DNA of 64,000 nucleotides from Prevotella sp. (GCA_017443345.1 JAFSNR010000024.1:1-64000); one strand, 5' to 3'; positions 34,923 to 45,974 are shown, numbered from the stretch's first letter. The notes: generated from the letters alone by a model not told the origin. Translations and numbers: made by a program.

Positions 34923-37900
34923 TTATTTCTTAACCATTTTCTTTCCATTCTTGATGATCAGGCCCTTATAGCTGTCATCCACCCGCTGGCCGTTCAAATT
35001 ATAAATCGGCTCGTCGGCTGCCGCTTGTTGATCTGTACCCATGATGCCCGTGGTACCACCATTGCTGGCAGCAGGAATCCACTCTACATCCAGTTTGTCA
35101 GGCAGGCTGTTGGCACTTCGGGTGGCAGCACCGTTGAGCTTGCCCTCTGTATACTCAAGATAGGCTCGGCAGGCTACGATAGACGCACCACTGCCCACAC
35201 GCACGAACTGTCCCCTCGACGTGCCCTCTGCGGCAAAGCCATAGATTCCTCTCGGGTTGTCCCAAACAATGGTCTTATAGGTGCCTACGAAGGTGAAGTT
35301 AGCTTCAGCGTTTTCCGTCTGCGGTGCATTGCTGATGGCCACATCTACATTCGTGGCAGACAGATTGCCCATGTTGCTGGATGGTTCGAAGATATACGGC
35401 GTGTTAGCTTCCAGTGTCGCACCAGCCTCCACAGCCTGCATCTGTACCGTGTTACCACTGATGCCCTTGAAATAATAGAAAGTACCGCCGGTTGCCTTGA
35501 ATGGATATGGCAGGCATACCGTACATTTCACGTTCGAGGTAAACTCCCGCACCAGTGTTGCCTGATCGGCATGGAAATCGTGCGGCACAGCACAGGCCAG
35601 ACCGTCCTCTTCCAACTTCTGGTCGTACACCTGATAGTCTGTGCAGCCATAGGTGGCATTATCGCCTGTACCTGTCTTGGCAACTACATTCGTACCAGTG
35701 ACAGCCGTCGATGGTACATATACCAGCGTTGCAGGATTAATATTCTTCAATTCAGGAATCGCCGACCTGTCACCGCTGACGGCAATGGCAGTTCCACTCA
35801 AGTCGATAGCACCTACAGTGGCAGTATTCTCCACTGTAAAGAGGTTCTCGGCAATGGCAGTCACAGGCACGCCGTCAGCCTCAGCACTGATGGTTACGGT
35901 AGTCATATCTTCGCCAATTATCACACTGGTCACAGTCGCATTGTTCTCATCGACGACACTAACAAGCTCCTTCACCTCATTCTTGGTTTCCGCGTCCTCA
36001 CTCTGTATGTACGACACGGTGGTAGTCACACTTGTCACCCCTGTTTCGCTGATTGCTATGGCCTTCACTGTGCAGGTCTCATCGAGAGTAATATCATAGG
36101 GGAACTTCTCCACTTTCGTCCCGTTTGTTGCGGAAGGCTCTGTCCCGTCCGTTGTGTAATAGGCCACCACGTTGTTGCCAAACGAGCTGCTGCCATTACG
36201 CAGTCTGATGACATTCGGTGTATCGGCACTCTTCAGGCTCAGTGTCGGAGCAGTCACCGTCTCCTCGTTGGTAATCACAATCTTTGTGATGTCACAGTTC
36301 TTCTCACTGGCAGGAATCATCATCATTAATATACCATCTGATTTCACCTCATAAGACTGGCCACTCGTCAGGACATCAGTGCCCTCTGCCAGCGTGGCTG
36401 TACTCTGATCCATATATTTCAATTCTGCCCCATTATAGGTGAAAGTCACATAATCTCCCTGCCTTAGGTTCAAAACGGCGAAGTAGTCATTCCAGTCTTT
36501 GTCAAGTATTGTCTCGTTGTTATCGCCTTTCTTTGTCTTCGTCGCAGCCCTTAGCCTACCTGCACTCAGGAGTCTCCAGTCGTTCTGCGCCTTTTCACCA
36601 TAGTTAGGAGCGAAGGCAAAACGATCGAGAGTCTTGGCGGTCATTTGGTCTGCCTTATAGAGCGTCACGTCACCTACATTCACTGGTTCCCCAAGGGAAG
36701 CTGTCAATGTTCCAAGATAATAGTCATTTCCCATTGACTCACTCAGTTTTGAGAAGTCGTAGATTCCATTATCTTCTATCTTTGGCGTCGGGGCATATAC
36801 CCTCTGCGAAATCTCATCAGATGTCTTTTCACCATATTTGGCATAAGCAGTAAGAGTTCCTATTTGGGTAACGTTAACTTCTATGCTTTCTCCGCCACTC
36901 TTCGACTGCTCCTCACCACCAGGCAGTGTATAGTACAGGGTAGCGCCCTCCATATACTCGATAGTATAGGTATAATAGTCCTCATTCACAGTATAGGTAC
37001 TACTGATAGTTGGCTTTGGCACTGATTTCAGCACCAGTTCCTGGTTGATGGATATCTGGGAGATAGTGGTTGCAGCACCTGTATAGAATACCACATAATT
37101 ATTAGTAGCATTAATACTGCTTACCGTATATGGCGTCATCGTCTTAATCATATCACCAGTAGACATGTCTGCCAGAACATTACTCTCCCTCTCAGACTTA
37201 GAATTATTCCATGCATAATAAAGTTCGCCATCGAATTCTATTCTTATCACGTCATTTTCCTTCAGGTTATGAATGGCGATGGCTCGGCCGCTCTTTATCG
37301 TGATACCTTTTTCTGCATAGGTCAGCGAATTCTCAGATGTTGAGATTCTACCGTTCAGGTCTAATACCTGTGTGCTAACGAAGAGTGCATTGGTTGAAAC
37401 CGACTTGTCGTCTGTCCTAATGTAATGCAGCATAGCAGTCTCGTCACCAGTGCAGACAATCTCTTTCTTATCAGCATCATAGGCTCCCATAAAGTCGTAA
37501 GTGATAGTGCCTGGATAAGCCTCAAACTTGGCTGTCAGTGTGGTGTTGGCCGTCGGGATGAAGGTGTAGGGGTTATCTGTCAGATCATCGCTGCCCCAGT
37601 TCACGAAGTAATAGCCAGAGGCGGGAGTGGCCGTTACGGTCACCTCAGTGCCTGCCGGAATCTTGCTTCCGCTGGCAATAGTTTCACCACCTACTGTGAT
37701 AGCCACCGTACCGCCCGTCACTTCAGGAGTCGTTACGGTATAAGTAATCACCTGTTCAAAGTTAGCCGTCACATCGATGTCCTCTGAAAGGCTTTCGATG
37801 ATATATTCAGCATCTGTAGAAACTTCCGTCCCGTCTGCCTTCGTCCAGTTCTTGAAACCATAGTCATTCGCAGCATCCGGAGTTGCAGTCAGCACCACCT

Positions 37901-40370
37901 TTGTTCCCTCGGCGATCTCACTGCCACTGATAATGGCGTTTCCCTTTCCGTCCTTGATACTGACAGTGCCACCAGTCCCCGCTGTTGCCTTCACTGTATA
38001 AGTCGGTGTAGGCACAAAGCGGATGGCATAGATATTACTAGGATTCGTCGTTGAACCAATTACAAAGGTACCTGCCGTAGCAGCCGAATAAGAAATCTCA
38101 GCAATTTCTGTTAAGCCAGACACAGAACTACTTACTACACTTGAAACAGCAGATTTCCCATCGCCGAAGAATATTCTCTGCCGATAACTAACATTATGTT
38201 CACTACCTGCTTCTTGCATCAAAACATAGCAAGTACCCGGTACGGTAGTGTTAAAGGCGAAACTTGGTGTAAGGTCGTTTGTTCCTGTTGTTGCAGCTGT
38301 TATCACCTTGCTGGTACTACTTCCACCAGCTACGTTAGCTTGAGCATACTTCGTAACGGTCTTTTTCGTTCCATCTTTAAACGTTAATTCCTGCGATTCA
38401 CCTCTAACGATGGTGAATTTCTTACTTGATATAGAGCGTGCATACAATTTATCTGATACTCTCCAATTAGTGTTTGTACCATAATAGTCACCTTCATCAT
38501 ATTTATCAAAATACCATGTTTTCTCTACATCTACAAACTGTTCTTCTACCACTTCCTTTTCCTTAAACGTAGCTACCACGGTCTTGTTTGCCGTCATGGT
38601 GACAGTCAGAGTGGCAGATGTATTCTGGGTATCCTTGACTTCATCCACCGTCCAATAGTCAAACTCATTATTACCAGTAGCCATTGCAGTGATAGTCACC
38701 ACAGCCCCATGCTCATACCTATTATCCGTAGCAGTTGGATCCACAGATACCGAACCCATGGCTGGGTCTGCACTTGAGAAGGTCAGCGTATATATTTTTT
38801 TCTTGAATGTCACGCTCACCGTCACATCTTTATCTGGCATGGTAAATTTGTATGTACCATCTTCTGGTGATATAGGAGCGCCTTCAACCGTTACTTGATC
38901 CACCTCATAGCCAGTATCTGGTGTAATGTTCAGAGTCACCGTCTCGTCTTTAGCGACAGCGGCTGTAGTCACAGTTACTGTACCGCCCACCAGATTATCT
39001 GGGTCTGGCAGAGTGATGGTGTGCGTGTTAGCAGGTATTGCCTCAAACTCTGCTGTCACAGTCACGCCGTATGCTGGCATAGTGAACGTATTATCTTCAC
39101 CAATGGTTACGAGCATACTCTCGTCCCCTGTCTTATATGCCTTCAATGTACTGCTTTTCAATTGGTTACCAGTACCTGGAGTAATTGTCAGCGTCACCTT
39201 TTCCCCCTCCATTGCCGGATTCGGACTGGCAGTAATTGTTCCACCCTCTAATGTTGGAATAGTAATACTACTTTCAACAGGATTAATAGAGATTCTGCTA
39301 ATAGTGGCTCCTGTAGCTTTTGGTGTCAGAACCATATAATCGCCACTGGTAATTACAAATGTCGTCTTGTCGGTTATTTCTGTACCAGAAGCAAAAAGAT
39401 GTCCGTTTACAGTTGCACTACCCTTTTCACTGCTTGTCGCATACACAAATGTACCGCTGCCAATTTCTATTACGACCTTATCGCCAACTTTGAGACTCTT
39501 TATTCCTAACTGATATGTTTGTTGTGCTTTTAGTCCATTTGTATCAAGAGTGTAACTATCGCCTTTGCCACTTTCATTCCTTGAAACGAACCTTCCATTC
39601 AACTTTAATGCTTCATTCTGCATCGTATAGAAATTACTATTAGAAGTATTCGTTTTGCTACTAGTATACCAATAATACAGTGTCTCCTTTGTTGCACCGT
39701 AAGTTATCGTTTCATTGCTTCCACCTGCAGTCTTAAAATCATATATTGCGGAAGTCGGTATCTCCGGCGTAGATGTCTCTTCAAACAGGATGGCATAGAT
39801 ACAGAATGGCACGGAGCCGCCGAGGTAGACAGTTCCTGCACCAGTGATATCCACAACGGCCTCTGCCTTGGTGTAGGTATAGTTGGCAGCGCGAGTACCT
39901 AAGGGACCGCTGAAATCGACACCGGCCATCTCCTCACTCATAAGAGACGAGCCATTCAGCACGATGTTGAACTTACCTTTCGATGTCGACGTGGCACCAT
40001 AGATAACATAAAGTTTTCCCGCTCCACTGACACTAAAGGCCAAAGAGCCAGCTGGCCCGTCCGACGCATCGGCTGCTTTACTATCTACAGATAACAGGTC
40101 GCAACCTTGGCTGCTTGTCAGAACCTTGCCATCCGTCAACGACCATGGAGTCGGTAATTCATCAGAAAACGTGCCTTTAGTGGCATTAGCATGCTCTGAG
40201 TCAATACTAAACGGACTCGTTCCTGAACCAGCGTGCAGATAGATACCGTTGTTCGGACTTGTAACATCACTAAAAGTGATTGCTTGATTGCCTGCGATCG
40301 TTGCAACGTCTGCCAGCGCCCCGATGGCGATGGTCATCATGACAGCCAATGAAAGAAGTCTCTTAGTCAT
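34923..40370 (-). CDS. Giant secreted multi-module protein, no catalytic domain seen
   Basis: This 1815-aa secreted protein is paralogous to its neighbours. From the N terminus it has a signal peptide (GALA), module X (genomic about 39780-40310), module Y, three bacterial-repeat (Flg_new-like) units, a second module X (WYFDKYDEG start, about 38010-38530), two more bacterial repeats, two further Y modules and one CHB_HEX repeat (YYTTDGTEPSATNGT). A C-terminal half of about 360 residues has KCTVCLPYPF and ANTPYIFEP, and the tail YNLNGQRV...KGLIIKNGKK. No hydrolase, lyase or esterase motif is visible. I infer a surface glycan-binding or adhesive protein. It lies 15 bp before the 2807-aa gene and 15 bp after the 1862-aa gene. 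Confidence 0.75.
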   Translation of the reverse strand: MTKRLLSLAVMMTIAIGALADVATIAGNQAITFSDVTSPNNGIYLHAGSGTSPFSIDSEHANATKGTFSDELPTPWSLTDGKVLTSSQGCDLLSVDSKAADASDGPAGSLAFSVSGAGKLYVIYGATSTSKGKFNIVLNGSSLMSEEMAGVDFSGPLGTRAANYTYTKAEAVVDITGAGTVYLGGSVPFCIYAILFEETSTPEIPTSAIYDFKTAGGSNETITYGATKETLYYWYTSSKTNTSNSNFYTMQNEALKLNGRFVSRNESGKGDSYTLDTNGLKAQQTYQLGIKSLKVGDKVVIEIGSGTFVYATSSEKGSATVNGHLFASGTEITDKTTFVITSGDYMVLTPKATGATISRISINPVESSITIPTLEGGTITASPNPAMEGEKVTLTITPGTGNQLKSSTLKAYKTGDESMLVTIGEDNTFTMPAYGVTVTAEFEAIPANTHTITLPDPDNLVGGTVTVTTAAVAKDETVTLNITPDTGYEVDQVTVEGAPISPEDGTYKFTMPDKDVTVSVTFKKKIYTLTFSSADPAMGSVSVDPTATDNRYEHGAVVTITAMATGNNEFDYWTVDEVKDTQNTSATLTVTMTANKTVVATFKEKEVVEEQFVDVEKTWYFDKYDEGDYYGTNTNWRVSDKLYARSISSKKFTIVRGESQELTFKDGTKKTVTKYAQANVAGGSSTSKVITAATTGTNDLTPSFAFNTTVPGTCYVLMQEAGSEHNVSYRQRIFFGDGKSAVSSVVSSSVSGLTEIAEISYSAATAGTFVIGSTTNPSNIYAIRFVPTPTYTVKATAGTGGTVSIKDGKGNAIISGSEIAEGTKVVLTATPDAANDYGFKNWTKADGTEVSTDAEYIIESLSEDIDVTANFEQVITYTVTTPEVTGGTVAITVGGETIASGSKIPAGTEVTVTATPASGYYFVNWGSDDLTDNPYTFIPTANTTLTAKFEAYPGTITYDFMGAYDADKKEIVCTGDETAMLHYIRTDDKSVSTNALFVSTQVLDLNGRISTSENSLTYAEKGITIKSGRAIAIHNLKENDVIRIEFDGELYYAWNNSKSERESNVLADMSTGDMIKTMTPYTVSSINATNNYVVFYTGAATTISQISINQELVLKSVPKPTISSTYTVNEDYYTYTIEYMEGATLYYTLPGGEEQSKSGGESIEVNVTQIGTLTAYAKYGEKTSDEISQRVYAPTPKIEDNGIYDFSKLSESMGNDYYLGTLTASLGEPVNVGDVTLYKADQMTAKTLDRFAFAPNYGEKAQNDWRLLSAGRLRAATKTKKGDNNETILDKDWNDYFAVLNLRQGDYVTFTYNGAELKYMDQSTATLAEGTDVLTSGQSYEVKSDGILMMMIPASEKNCDITKIVITNEETVTAPTLSLKSADTPNVIRLRNGSSSFGNNVVAYYTTDGTEPSATNGTKVEKFPYDITLDETCTVKAIAISETGVTSVTTTVSYIQSEDAETKNEVKELVSVVDENNATVTSVIIGEDMTTVTISAEADGVPVTAIAENLFTVENTATVGAIDLSGTAIAVSGDRSAIPELKNINPATLVYVPSTAVTGTNVVAKTGTGDNATYGCTDYQVYDQKLEEDGLACAVPHDFHADQATLVREFTSNVKCTVCLPYPFKATGGTFYYFKGISGNTVQMQAVEAGATLEANTPYIFEPSSNMGNLSATNVDVAISNAPQTENAEANFTFVGTYKTIVWDNPRGIYGFAAEGTSRGQFVRVGSGASIVACRAYLEYTEGKLNGAATRSANSLPDKLDVEWIPAASNGGTTGIMGTDQQAAADEPIYNLNGQRVDDSYKGLIIKNGKKMVKK

Positions 40371-40385
40371 ATCTTGTTTCCTTTC

Positions 40386-43300
40386 TTATTTCTTAATCAT
40401 TTTCTTACCATTCTGGATCACAATGCCCTTATAGCTCTTGTCCACGCGCTGACCACTGAGGTTATACACGGGTGAACCGTCTTCAGCAGTCATCAACTCC
40501 AGCTTGCCGATACTCGTCGTGCTGCCATTAGCATGAACCAGAACAACGTTCAGCACCTCTGGCAACGCCATCCCACGTGTAGAGGCCGTACTCGTACTAT
40601 TTAGGTCTCCGTTATAGGCCAGATAGGCTCGCATACCTTCTATCCAGGCTCCAGAGGATGCCTTCACGAACTGGCCGACACTCGCACCGTGTTCAGAATC
40701 AGCCGCAAAGCCATACACGCCATTAGTAATCTCTGTCGATGAGAATAATTTGTAGCCAAATACACCATTGAAGGTAAAGCCAGAAGTATCAGGCGTTTTA
40801 GGATCACTGCTCATACTGATCGTAACGGAACTTGCAGAAATACTATTTGCATTGCTGTTCGGCACAAAGATATACGGCTTATTAGCATTTAGTCCATTCG
40901 TATCTTCCGTCATCTTGACAGTCGTTCCTTCAATACTTGAAAATTCGTAAATCTTACCTCCCAGATTTGTTGCGGGAACATCATAAGGCAGGCAGAGCGT
41001 ACAATACTTCTCGCTGGTAAACGAGCGACTCAACGTTGCCTTCGTTGCGGTAAAGGCTTTAGGAATATTATATGAACTCTGATCCTTCATCTCGAAGTCC
41101 GAGCAGGTGCCGCCGATAATCACATTCTTCTGTCCTGCTGCAGTATTGCCAGCAGGCATGTAGATCATCGTCTCCTCAGGGAATCCGCTGAACACACCGA
41201 TCGAACGGCTGACCTCGACACCCGTAATCTTCGTGGCCGAGAGATTCACCGACTTGATGGCGCTCTTATTCTCGATGCTGTTGAAAGCGTCATCGGCAAT
41301 CGACGTCACTTCTACATCTCCCACCTTGTCGGCAGAGATCGTGATGGAGGTTGCACCTTCCGTGCTTGTAACTTGGCTCACCTCTATACCCCCCGACTCC
41401 GTCACGGTATAAGTCTCGCTGGTATTGCTGTCTTGGCTGTCAGTTTGGCTGATCGTCCACGTCGCCGTAATTGTCACATCAGCCGCAGGCATCGTGAATG
41501 TCCTGGTGCCATCAGAACCCTCCTCAAGCGTCACCGTGCCGTTATCGGCATACTTTGCACTGATGGACTTGAAGCTATACCCCGAAGCTGTGGTGATGGT
41601 CAGCGTTACTGTAGCATTTTCAGCAGCAGATGAGACATCTGCCGTTATACTATTACCATTAACTGCCGCAGGAACCGTAATGTTATAGGTAGTAACAGGA
41701 ACTTCAGTTATTGTGAGTTTTCCTTGTTTATAAGTAATGTCATAGTTTGCTGCACCATTCTTAATTACAGCGTCCTTTGGCGTGATGGTTCCTTCGGTAG
41801 TTACCGCTGCCGTAGATGATGGTTCCAGTGTAATTCCTGTCAATTCATCACCCTCTACCAAACCTTCTGCTGTAACCTGATTCACACCCATTGCAATATT
41901 GCCTCCAACAGTTATCGTCTGATCCTTGGCTGTGATGATCAAGGATTGTTGAGAAATAGCAAAAGTCTTTGTAAGAATGTAAGGCGTTTCCCCACTAGTT
42001 ATTGTAGCTTTTGCGGTATAATTTCCTACATTCGTTGGAGCGTCTGAATTGTTATATTCGTTGTCTCCTGTATAATTGATAGAACAAGTAGCACTTAATC
42101 CTGTAGTCTGATTGAAAGCATCAAGATCTGTTGTAGCAGCAAACGCACTACCGCTGTATGTTCCACCATCAGCAGTCAGAGTCAAAGTCGCTTTACTTCC
42201 TGTTAAATCACAACCAGCAGTTTGACAGGTAGCAGTAAGGACATTGGTATTGTCACCTGTTCCTACTTCACAACTAAAGCTGTGCGTATGAGTTGTTGAT
42301 ACGAAGGTTGCCGTTACTGTTACGCCGTATGCTGGCATCGTAAATTTGTTATCTACAATGCTAACAGAATTTCCTTTTGCATCTACAGCAGATAAAGAAG
42401 AAAGTGTATAGTTCTCATCAGGTGATGAAACTACCGTTACCTGATCACCAATCTTTGCTGTAGTTATTGCATTGCCGCTTTTATCCTTGAAAGATATTGA
42501 ACCATGTTCAACTTGGGCGGCTGTGAGCGACAGATTTTCTTTTTGAGTGCCAACCTTCATGGTAATGTCATAGGCTGGCATTGAGAACTCCTTGGTAATA
42601 GTGGCAATCTTTTCCGAATATGTAGACACTGTAGCAGTTTTTGTTGTCTCTCCTTCTGTATAAGTGTATTTGATAGAACTAACATAATAGCCGTCTTCTG
42701 GGCTTGCTGTTACTGTTATTGTCTGTCCCGCAGAAGCTGTTGTCGGTGAAACAATATATTCAACGTGACTCTTGCTTGTTTCTTCTGTAATTGTGTACTT
42801 CTTTGGAACAAACAATATTGAGTGTACATAACACTTTTGCGAACTATAAATCCAGAATGTTCCTTCTCTGTCTGCTTCAAGCTTAACTTCTGTCAGTTCA
42901 GTACTTGATGCCATTGAACTGGACTTAGAAGTCCAACTACCATCTTTATAATTGAAAAACAATTTAAATGCTTTTCCCTCTGTTGCATCATCTGCACTAA
43001 ATACTACGTAGCAAGTACCAGGACCACTGACATTGAATGCTAAAGCTCTTGCCAAAGTGCCGTTATAATTGGCGTTTGCTTTACGCTGATTATTTGCAAA
43101 AGCCCCATCAAGATTATCTGATGCTGCAGGAAGTTCTATGGCTTTCGTGCAGCTCCAAGTCGTACTTTGCGCATCAGTGAATGTGCCATTTTTAGAATTG
43201 TCTTTGACGCTGGCACCTGAATTTCCTCGATAAATCAGACCACTGCCCAAGTCCTGAATTACTTTCTCCTGAGCCACAAGGTTCACCTCATCAAATGACC

Positions 43301-45974
43301 ATTTTGTATCTGTACTTACTATTGTTTCTGAAACAGGAGCAACGTATACATAATTATATGAAGCAACAGAAGATTGATTACCCGCAGAACTGATGGTTAT
43401 TGCCTTAACTGTACAATTAACATCCAACGTGATATCTGTATTTTGCGTAATCGCTGTCCCGTTACTCTCTGAAGGATCATTTCCGTCTGTTGAGTAATAA
43501 GTGGTAACACTCGTTTCCGAAGAGTCTGTTGATCCTATAGTTATTGTAATTGTAGTATTGTCTTTCCTTGCAACTTTAGGGGCTGTCAGATTCTCGACAA
43601 CTGACGCAGAGGTAACAGTAAGTTGATACGTTGCCGTTTTCGAGTCAGCTGCATAAGTATAGTTACCTCCATCCTTATCAGTCACTGTCGCGGTAATAGT
43701 TGTTGTGCCTGCTGCAACGGGGGTTACTGCGCCCGTAGTAGCGTTTATAGTGGCAATATTCTCGTCACCAGAGCTATACGTGATAGTTCCATCACCCGTA
43801 GCATTGGTCGTAATTGCAAAGTCCGTTGTCCCCATAGCTACTGAGCCTGAAGCTGGATCGAAGGCATTTATACTACCCGCTGCACGGGTTATGGTTACAG
43901 TCTTACTGCCTGTTACGTCTTCACAGTTATCCTTGGTAACTTTATAATAGACGATATAAGAACCAACATTTGTATAAGTAGGATTCTCTGTAAGGTTATA
44001 CTCCCCACTATCTGTAGTACGATAAGTGATAGTTGCGCCTTCCTCTGCTGTAACGCTGATACCATGAGCAGCTCCGTCATAAGTTCCACTATAGTCTTGG
44101 GCTGTTACACTGATAGTTGTTGCAACACTTGAAATTGTAAAACTAACAGGAGAACTTTCTGCTGCTGTGTAATTAACAGTCCCTTCTACAAAGGCTTTAA
44201 CCCACCATGTGCCAACTACACCATTTACAATGTCATCATAAGTGCCATATTCTCCATTCTCCGCATTAGAGTATTTATAGACAACTTCTCCAAATGTTGC
44301 TGAAACGCCAGACGGTAAGTTTGCAGTTGTCCCATATGTCCACCCTTCGATAGCAAGGGTTCCTATTAAGGCATTAGTAGCCTGAGTGATGGTTGCAGTA
44401 GTAGTAGTTTGGTTTCCCGTGGCAGACAAAGTATAGTTGCCAGCCTTTACACCACCAAGTGTAATATCACTGATGGTAACGTCCTTATTTTCGCTAACGT
44501 TAGCATCGGCAAACGAGCCCGTAGCTGAAGATACTATCAATTCATCTTCACCAACTTTACCATCGATGGTCGCACCAGTGAGCACCAGTGTAGCTGTTGT
44601 ATTTCCGTCATAAACCTTATTGTTTGCCGTGATACCACCAGTAACAGTCACCTCCTTGGGAGTTATTGTAAATGTTAAGCTGGATACGCTACCTGTATAG
44701 TTACCTGATCCAGTTATTGAAAATGTAGTATTTCCTGCGTCCGTAAGGGCATCTGTTCCTGTGACAGTATAATCAGTACCCCTGGTTAATGTTTCTGAGT
44801 TATATTTAACTACGGCTGTTTGCTCACTACCATTGTAGGTCACTGATGCAACTGAAACATTCTCAGGTGTCAGTGCTGTTGCTGTTGTTTCTGGGCCTTC
44901 AACACAAATTGAGTAAATTTTCACATCTCCCGTAATCTTAAATGTAAAGTCACCTGCAGATGCGATATCAAAGATGTAGTCTTTCCCACTGTTCTCAGTT
45001 GAGGAAGGAGCATTGCCACTATTATCTGTTACTCTGCCAGCTACATGAGTTTTGATTGATACACGTCCTCCTGCAGGGACAGATGGTATCGTGACAGTGA
45101 CCTCACCATCGTTAATTAGCATCAAGCTATTAGACGATTCGAGCATGATTCTGATGTTTCCTGTTGCCGTTGTCGTGAATGTCAATCCATTTGTTTCACT
45201 AATTGTTGACTGCCATATTTTCAATGGTCCTTTGCTTTCAAGGGTAGATCCAATGTCATATTTAGAATCACTTTTACTCCATCTCATACCGTCAGAATTA
45301 TTCTTTATTGGCAAACATGCCAATACTGTTTCTGTAAATTGTGTAGAATACAGTGATTGGAAATCCCAACTTTTTCCTTCTATAGGATTTGATGCATCAG
45401 CATTTTCGTAAACCTCCATTTTCTGTATTTGCAATGACGCACTGCCATTCAGTTTGAAGTTATAACTATTTTCAGCAACAACCTCAAAACTATACGTCTG
45501 AGATTTCGTATTAGTTCCATCTACAGCTTCTTTTACTTTTATGGTCTCATCTGATACAGATTCAGGTTCTATGTACTGAGCTGTACTCGAACTACCACCA
45601 CTTGAAGTGATTTTCACAATATTCCCGGCTGATAATGATGCAAGATGGATACGAGTAGAGCTGTTGCCTGCTAAATGCAAACCTGATGAGCGTAAGCCAA
45701 TGTTAGACTTGCTGGCTGTAAATGTCAGTCCAGGAATAATATCCTCATTATTGATCTTTATCTGTTCATTATTGGTAGCTACTTCATAAAAGCAGACATT
45801 ACTATTATCTTTTCTCCAAGTAGTTGTTAAACTCAAAGCTTTTTGTGTTTCATCGCTCCAAGTAAACGTCCATGTGTTCACTACATCTCGCTGCGCTCCT
45901 TGTGCGTGACTTTCCAACGCAACCAAATGGGTTGCCACCATCATCATTGCAATTGAAAAAAATCTTTTTGTCAT
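40386..45974 (-). CDS. Giant secreted multi-module protein with MBG/YDG repeats, first gene of the operon
   Basis: This 1862-aa secreted protein is first in the 27-kb operon. A signal peptide (SHAQ) is followed by WTF-type beta modules (to about residue 360). Then come MBG/YDG-type repeats (VTYNGSEQTAVVKY, NNKVYDGNTTATL, SGTYDGAAHGI), a Big_2-like domain, a CHB_HEX repeat (YYSTDGNDPSESNGT), module X (DTKWSFDEVNL...VHSILFVPKK), bacterial repeats and another MBG unit. The C-terminal domain with YCTLCLPYDV and NKPYIFVPNS is shared with the 1815-aa protein. The tail is YNLSGQRV...KGIVIQNGKK. No catalytic motif is seen. A role as adhesin or glycan-binding scaffold is inference. The start lies 43 bp from the -7 box at 46017-46024. 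Confidence 0.75.
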   Translation of the reverse strand: MTKRFFSIAMMMVATHLVALESHAQGAQRDVVNTWTFTWSDETQKALSLTTTWRKDNSNVCFYEVATNNEQIKINNEDIIPGLTFTASKSNIGLRSSGLHLAGNSSTRIHLASLSAGNIVKITSSGGSSSTAQYIEPESVSDETIKVKEAVDGTNTKSQTYSFEVVAENSYNFKLNGSASLQIQKMEVYENADASNPIEGKSWDFQSLYSTQFTETVLACLPIKNNSDGMRWSKSDSKYDIGSTLESKGPLKIWQSTISETNGLTFTTTATGNIRIMLESSNSLMLINDGEVTVTIPSVPAGGRVSIKTHVAGRVTDNSGNAPSSTENSGKDYIFDIASAGDFTFKITGDVKIYSICVEGPETTATALTPENVSVASVTYNGSEQTAVVKYNSETLTRGTDYTVTGTDALTDAGNTTFSITGSGNYTGSVSSLTFTITPKEVTVTGGITANNKVYDGNTTATLVLTGATIDGKVGEDELIVSSATGSFADANVSENKDVTISDITLGGVKAGNYTLSATGNQTTTTATITQATNALIGTLAIEGWTYGTTANLPSGVSATFGEVVYKYSNAENGEYGTYDDIVNGVVGTWWVKAFVEGTVNYTAAESSPVSFTISSVATTISVTAQDYSGTYDGAAHGISVTAEEGATITYRTTDSGEYNLTENPTYTNVGSYIVYYKVTKDNCEDVTGSKTVTITRAAGSINAFDPASGSVAMGTTDFAITTNATGDGTITYSSGDENIATINATTGAVTPVAAGTTTITATVTDKDGGNYTYAADSKTATYQLTVTSASVVENLTAPKVARKDNTTITITIGSTDSSETSVTTYYSTDGNDPSESNGTAITQNTDITLDVNCTVKAITISSAGNQSSVASYNYVYVAPVSETIVSTDTKWSFDEVNLVAQEKVIQDLGSGLIYRGNSGASVKDNSKNGTFTDAQSTTWSCTKAIELPAASDNLDGAFANNQRKANANYNGTLARALAFNVSGPGTCYVVFSADDATEGKAFKLFFNYKDGSWTSKSSSMASSTELTEVKLEADREGTFWIYSSQKCYVHSILFVPKKYTITEETSKSHVEYIVSPTTASAGQTITVTASPEDGYYVSSIKYTYTEGETTKTATVSTYSEKIATITKEFSMPAYDITMKVGTQKENLSLTAAQVEHGSISFKDKSGNAITTAKIGDQVTVVSSPDENYTLSSLSAVDAKGNSVSIVDNKFTMPAYGVTVTATFVSTTHTHSFSCEVGTGDNTNVLTATCQTAGCDLTGSKATLTLTADGGTYSGSAFAATTDLDAFNQTTGLSATCSINYTGDNEYNNSDAPTNVGNYTAKATITSGETPYILTKTFAISQQSLIITAKDQTITVGGNIAMGVNQVTAEGLVEGDELTGITLEPSSTAAVTTEGTITPKDAVIKNGAANYDITYKQGKLTITEVPVTTYNITVPAAVNGNSITADVSSAAENATVTLTITTASGYSFKSISAKYADNGTVTLEEGSDGTRTFTMPAADVTITATWTISQTDSQDSNTSETYTVTESGGIEVSQVTSTEGATSITISADKVGDVEVTSIADDAFNSIENKSAIKSVNLSATKITGVEVSRSIGVFSGFPEETMIYMPAGNTAAGQKNVIIGGTCSDFEMKDQSSYNIPKAFTATKATLSRSFTSEKYCTLCLPYDVPATNLGGKIYEFSSIEGTTVKMTEDTNGLNANKPYIFVPNSNANSISASSVTISMSSDPKTPDTSGFTFNGVFGYKLFSSTEITNGVYGFAADSEHGASVGQFVKASSGAWIEGMRAYLAYNGDLNSTSTASTRGMALPEVLNVVLVHANGSTTSIGKLELMTAEDGSPVYNLSGQRVDKSYKGIVIQNGKKMIKK

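Noticed and set aside
34755..36329. 524-codon open frame on the plus strand
   Set aside because: It lies antisense to the 1815-aa gene and the start of the 2807-aa gene, has no recognisable domain, and its composition is that of a reverse-complement shadow (rich in His, Arg, Cys, Ser).
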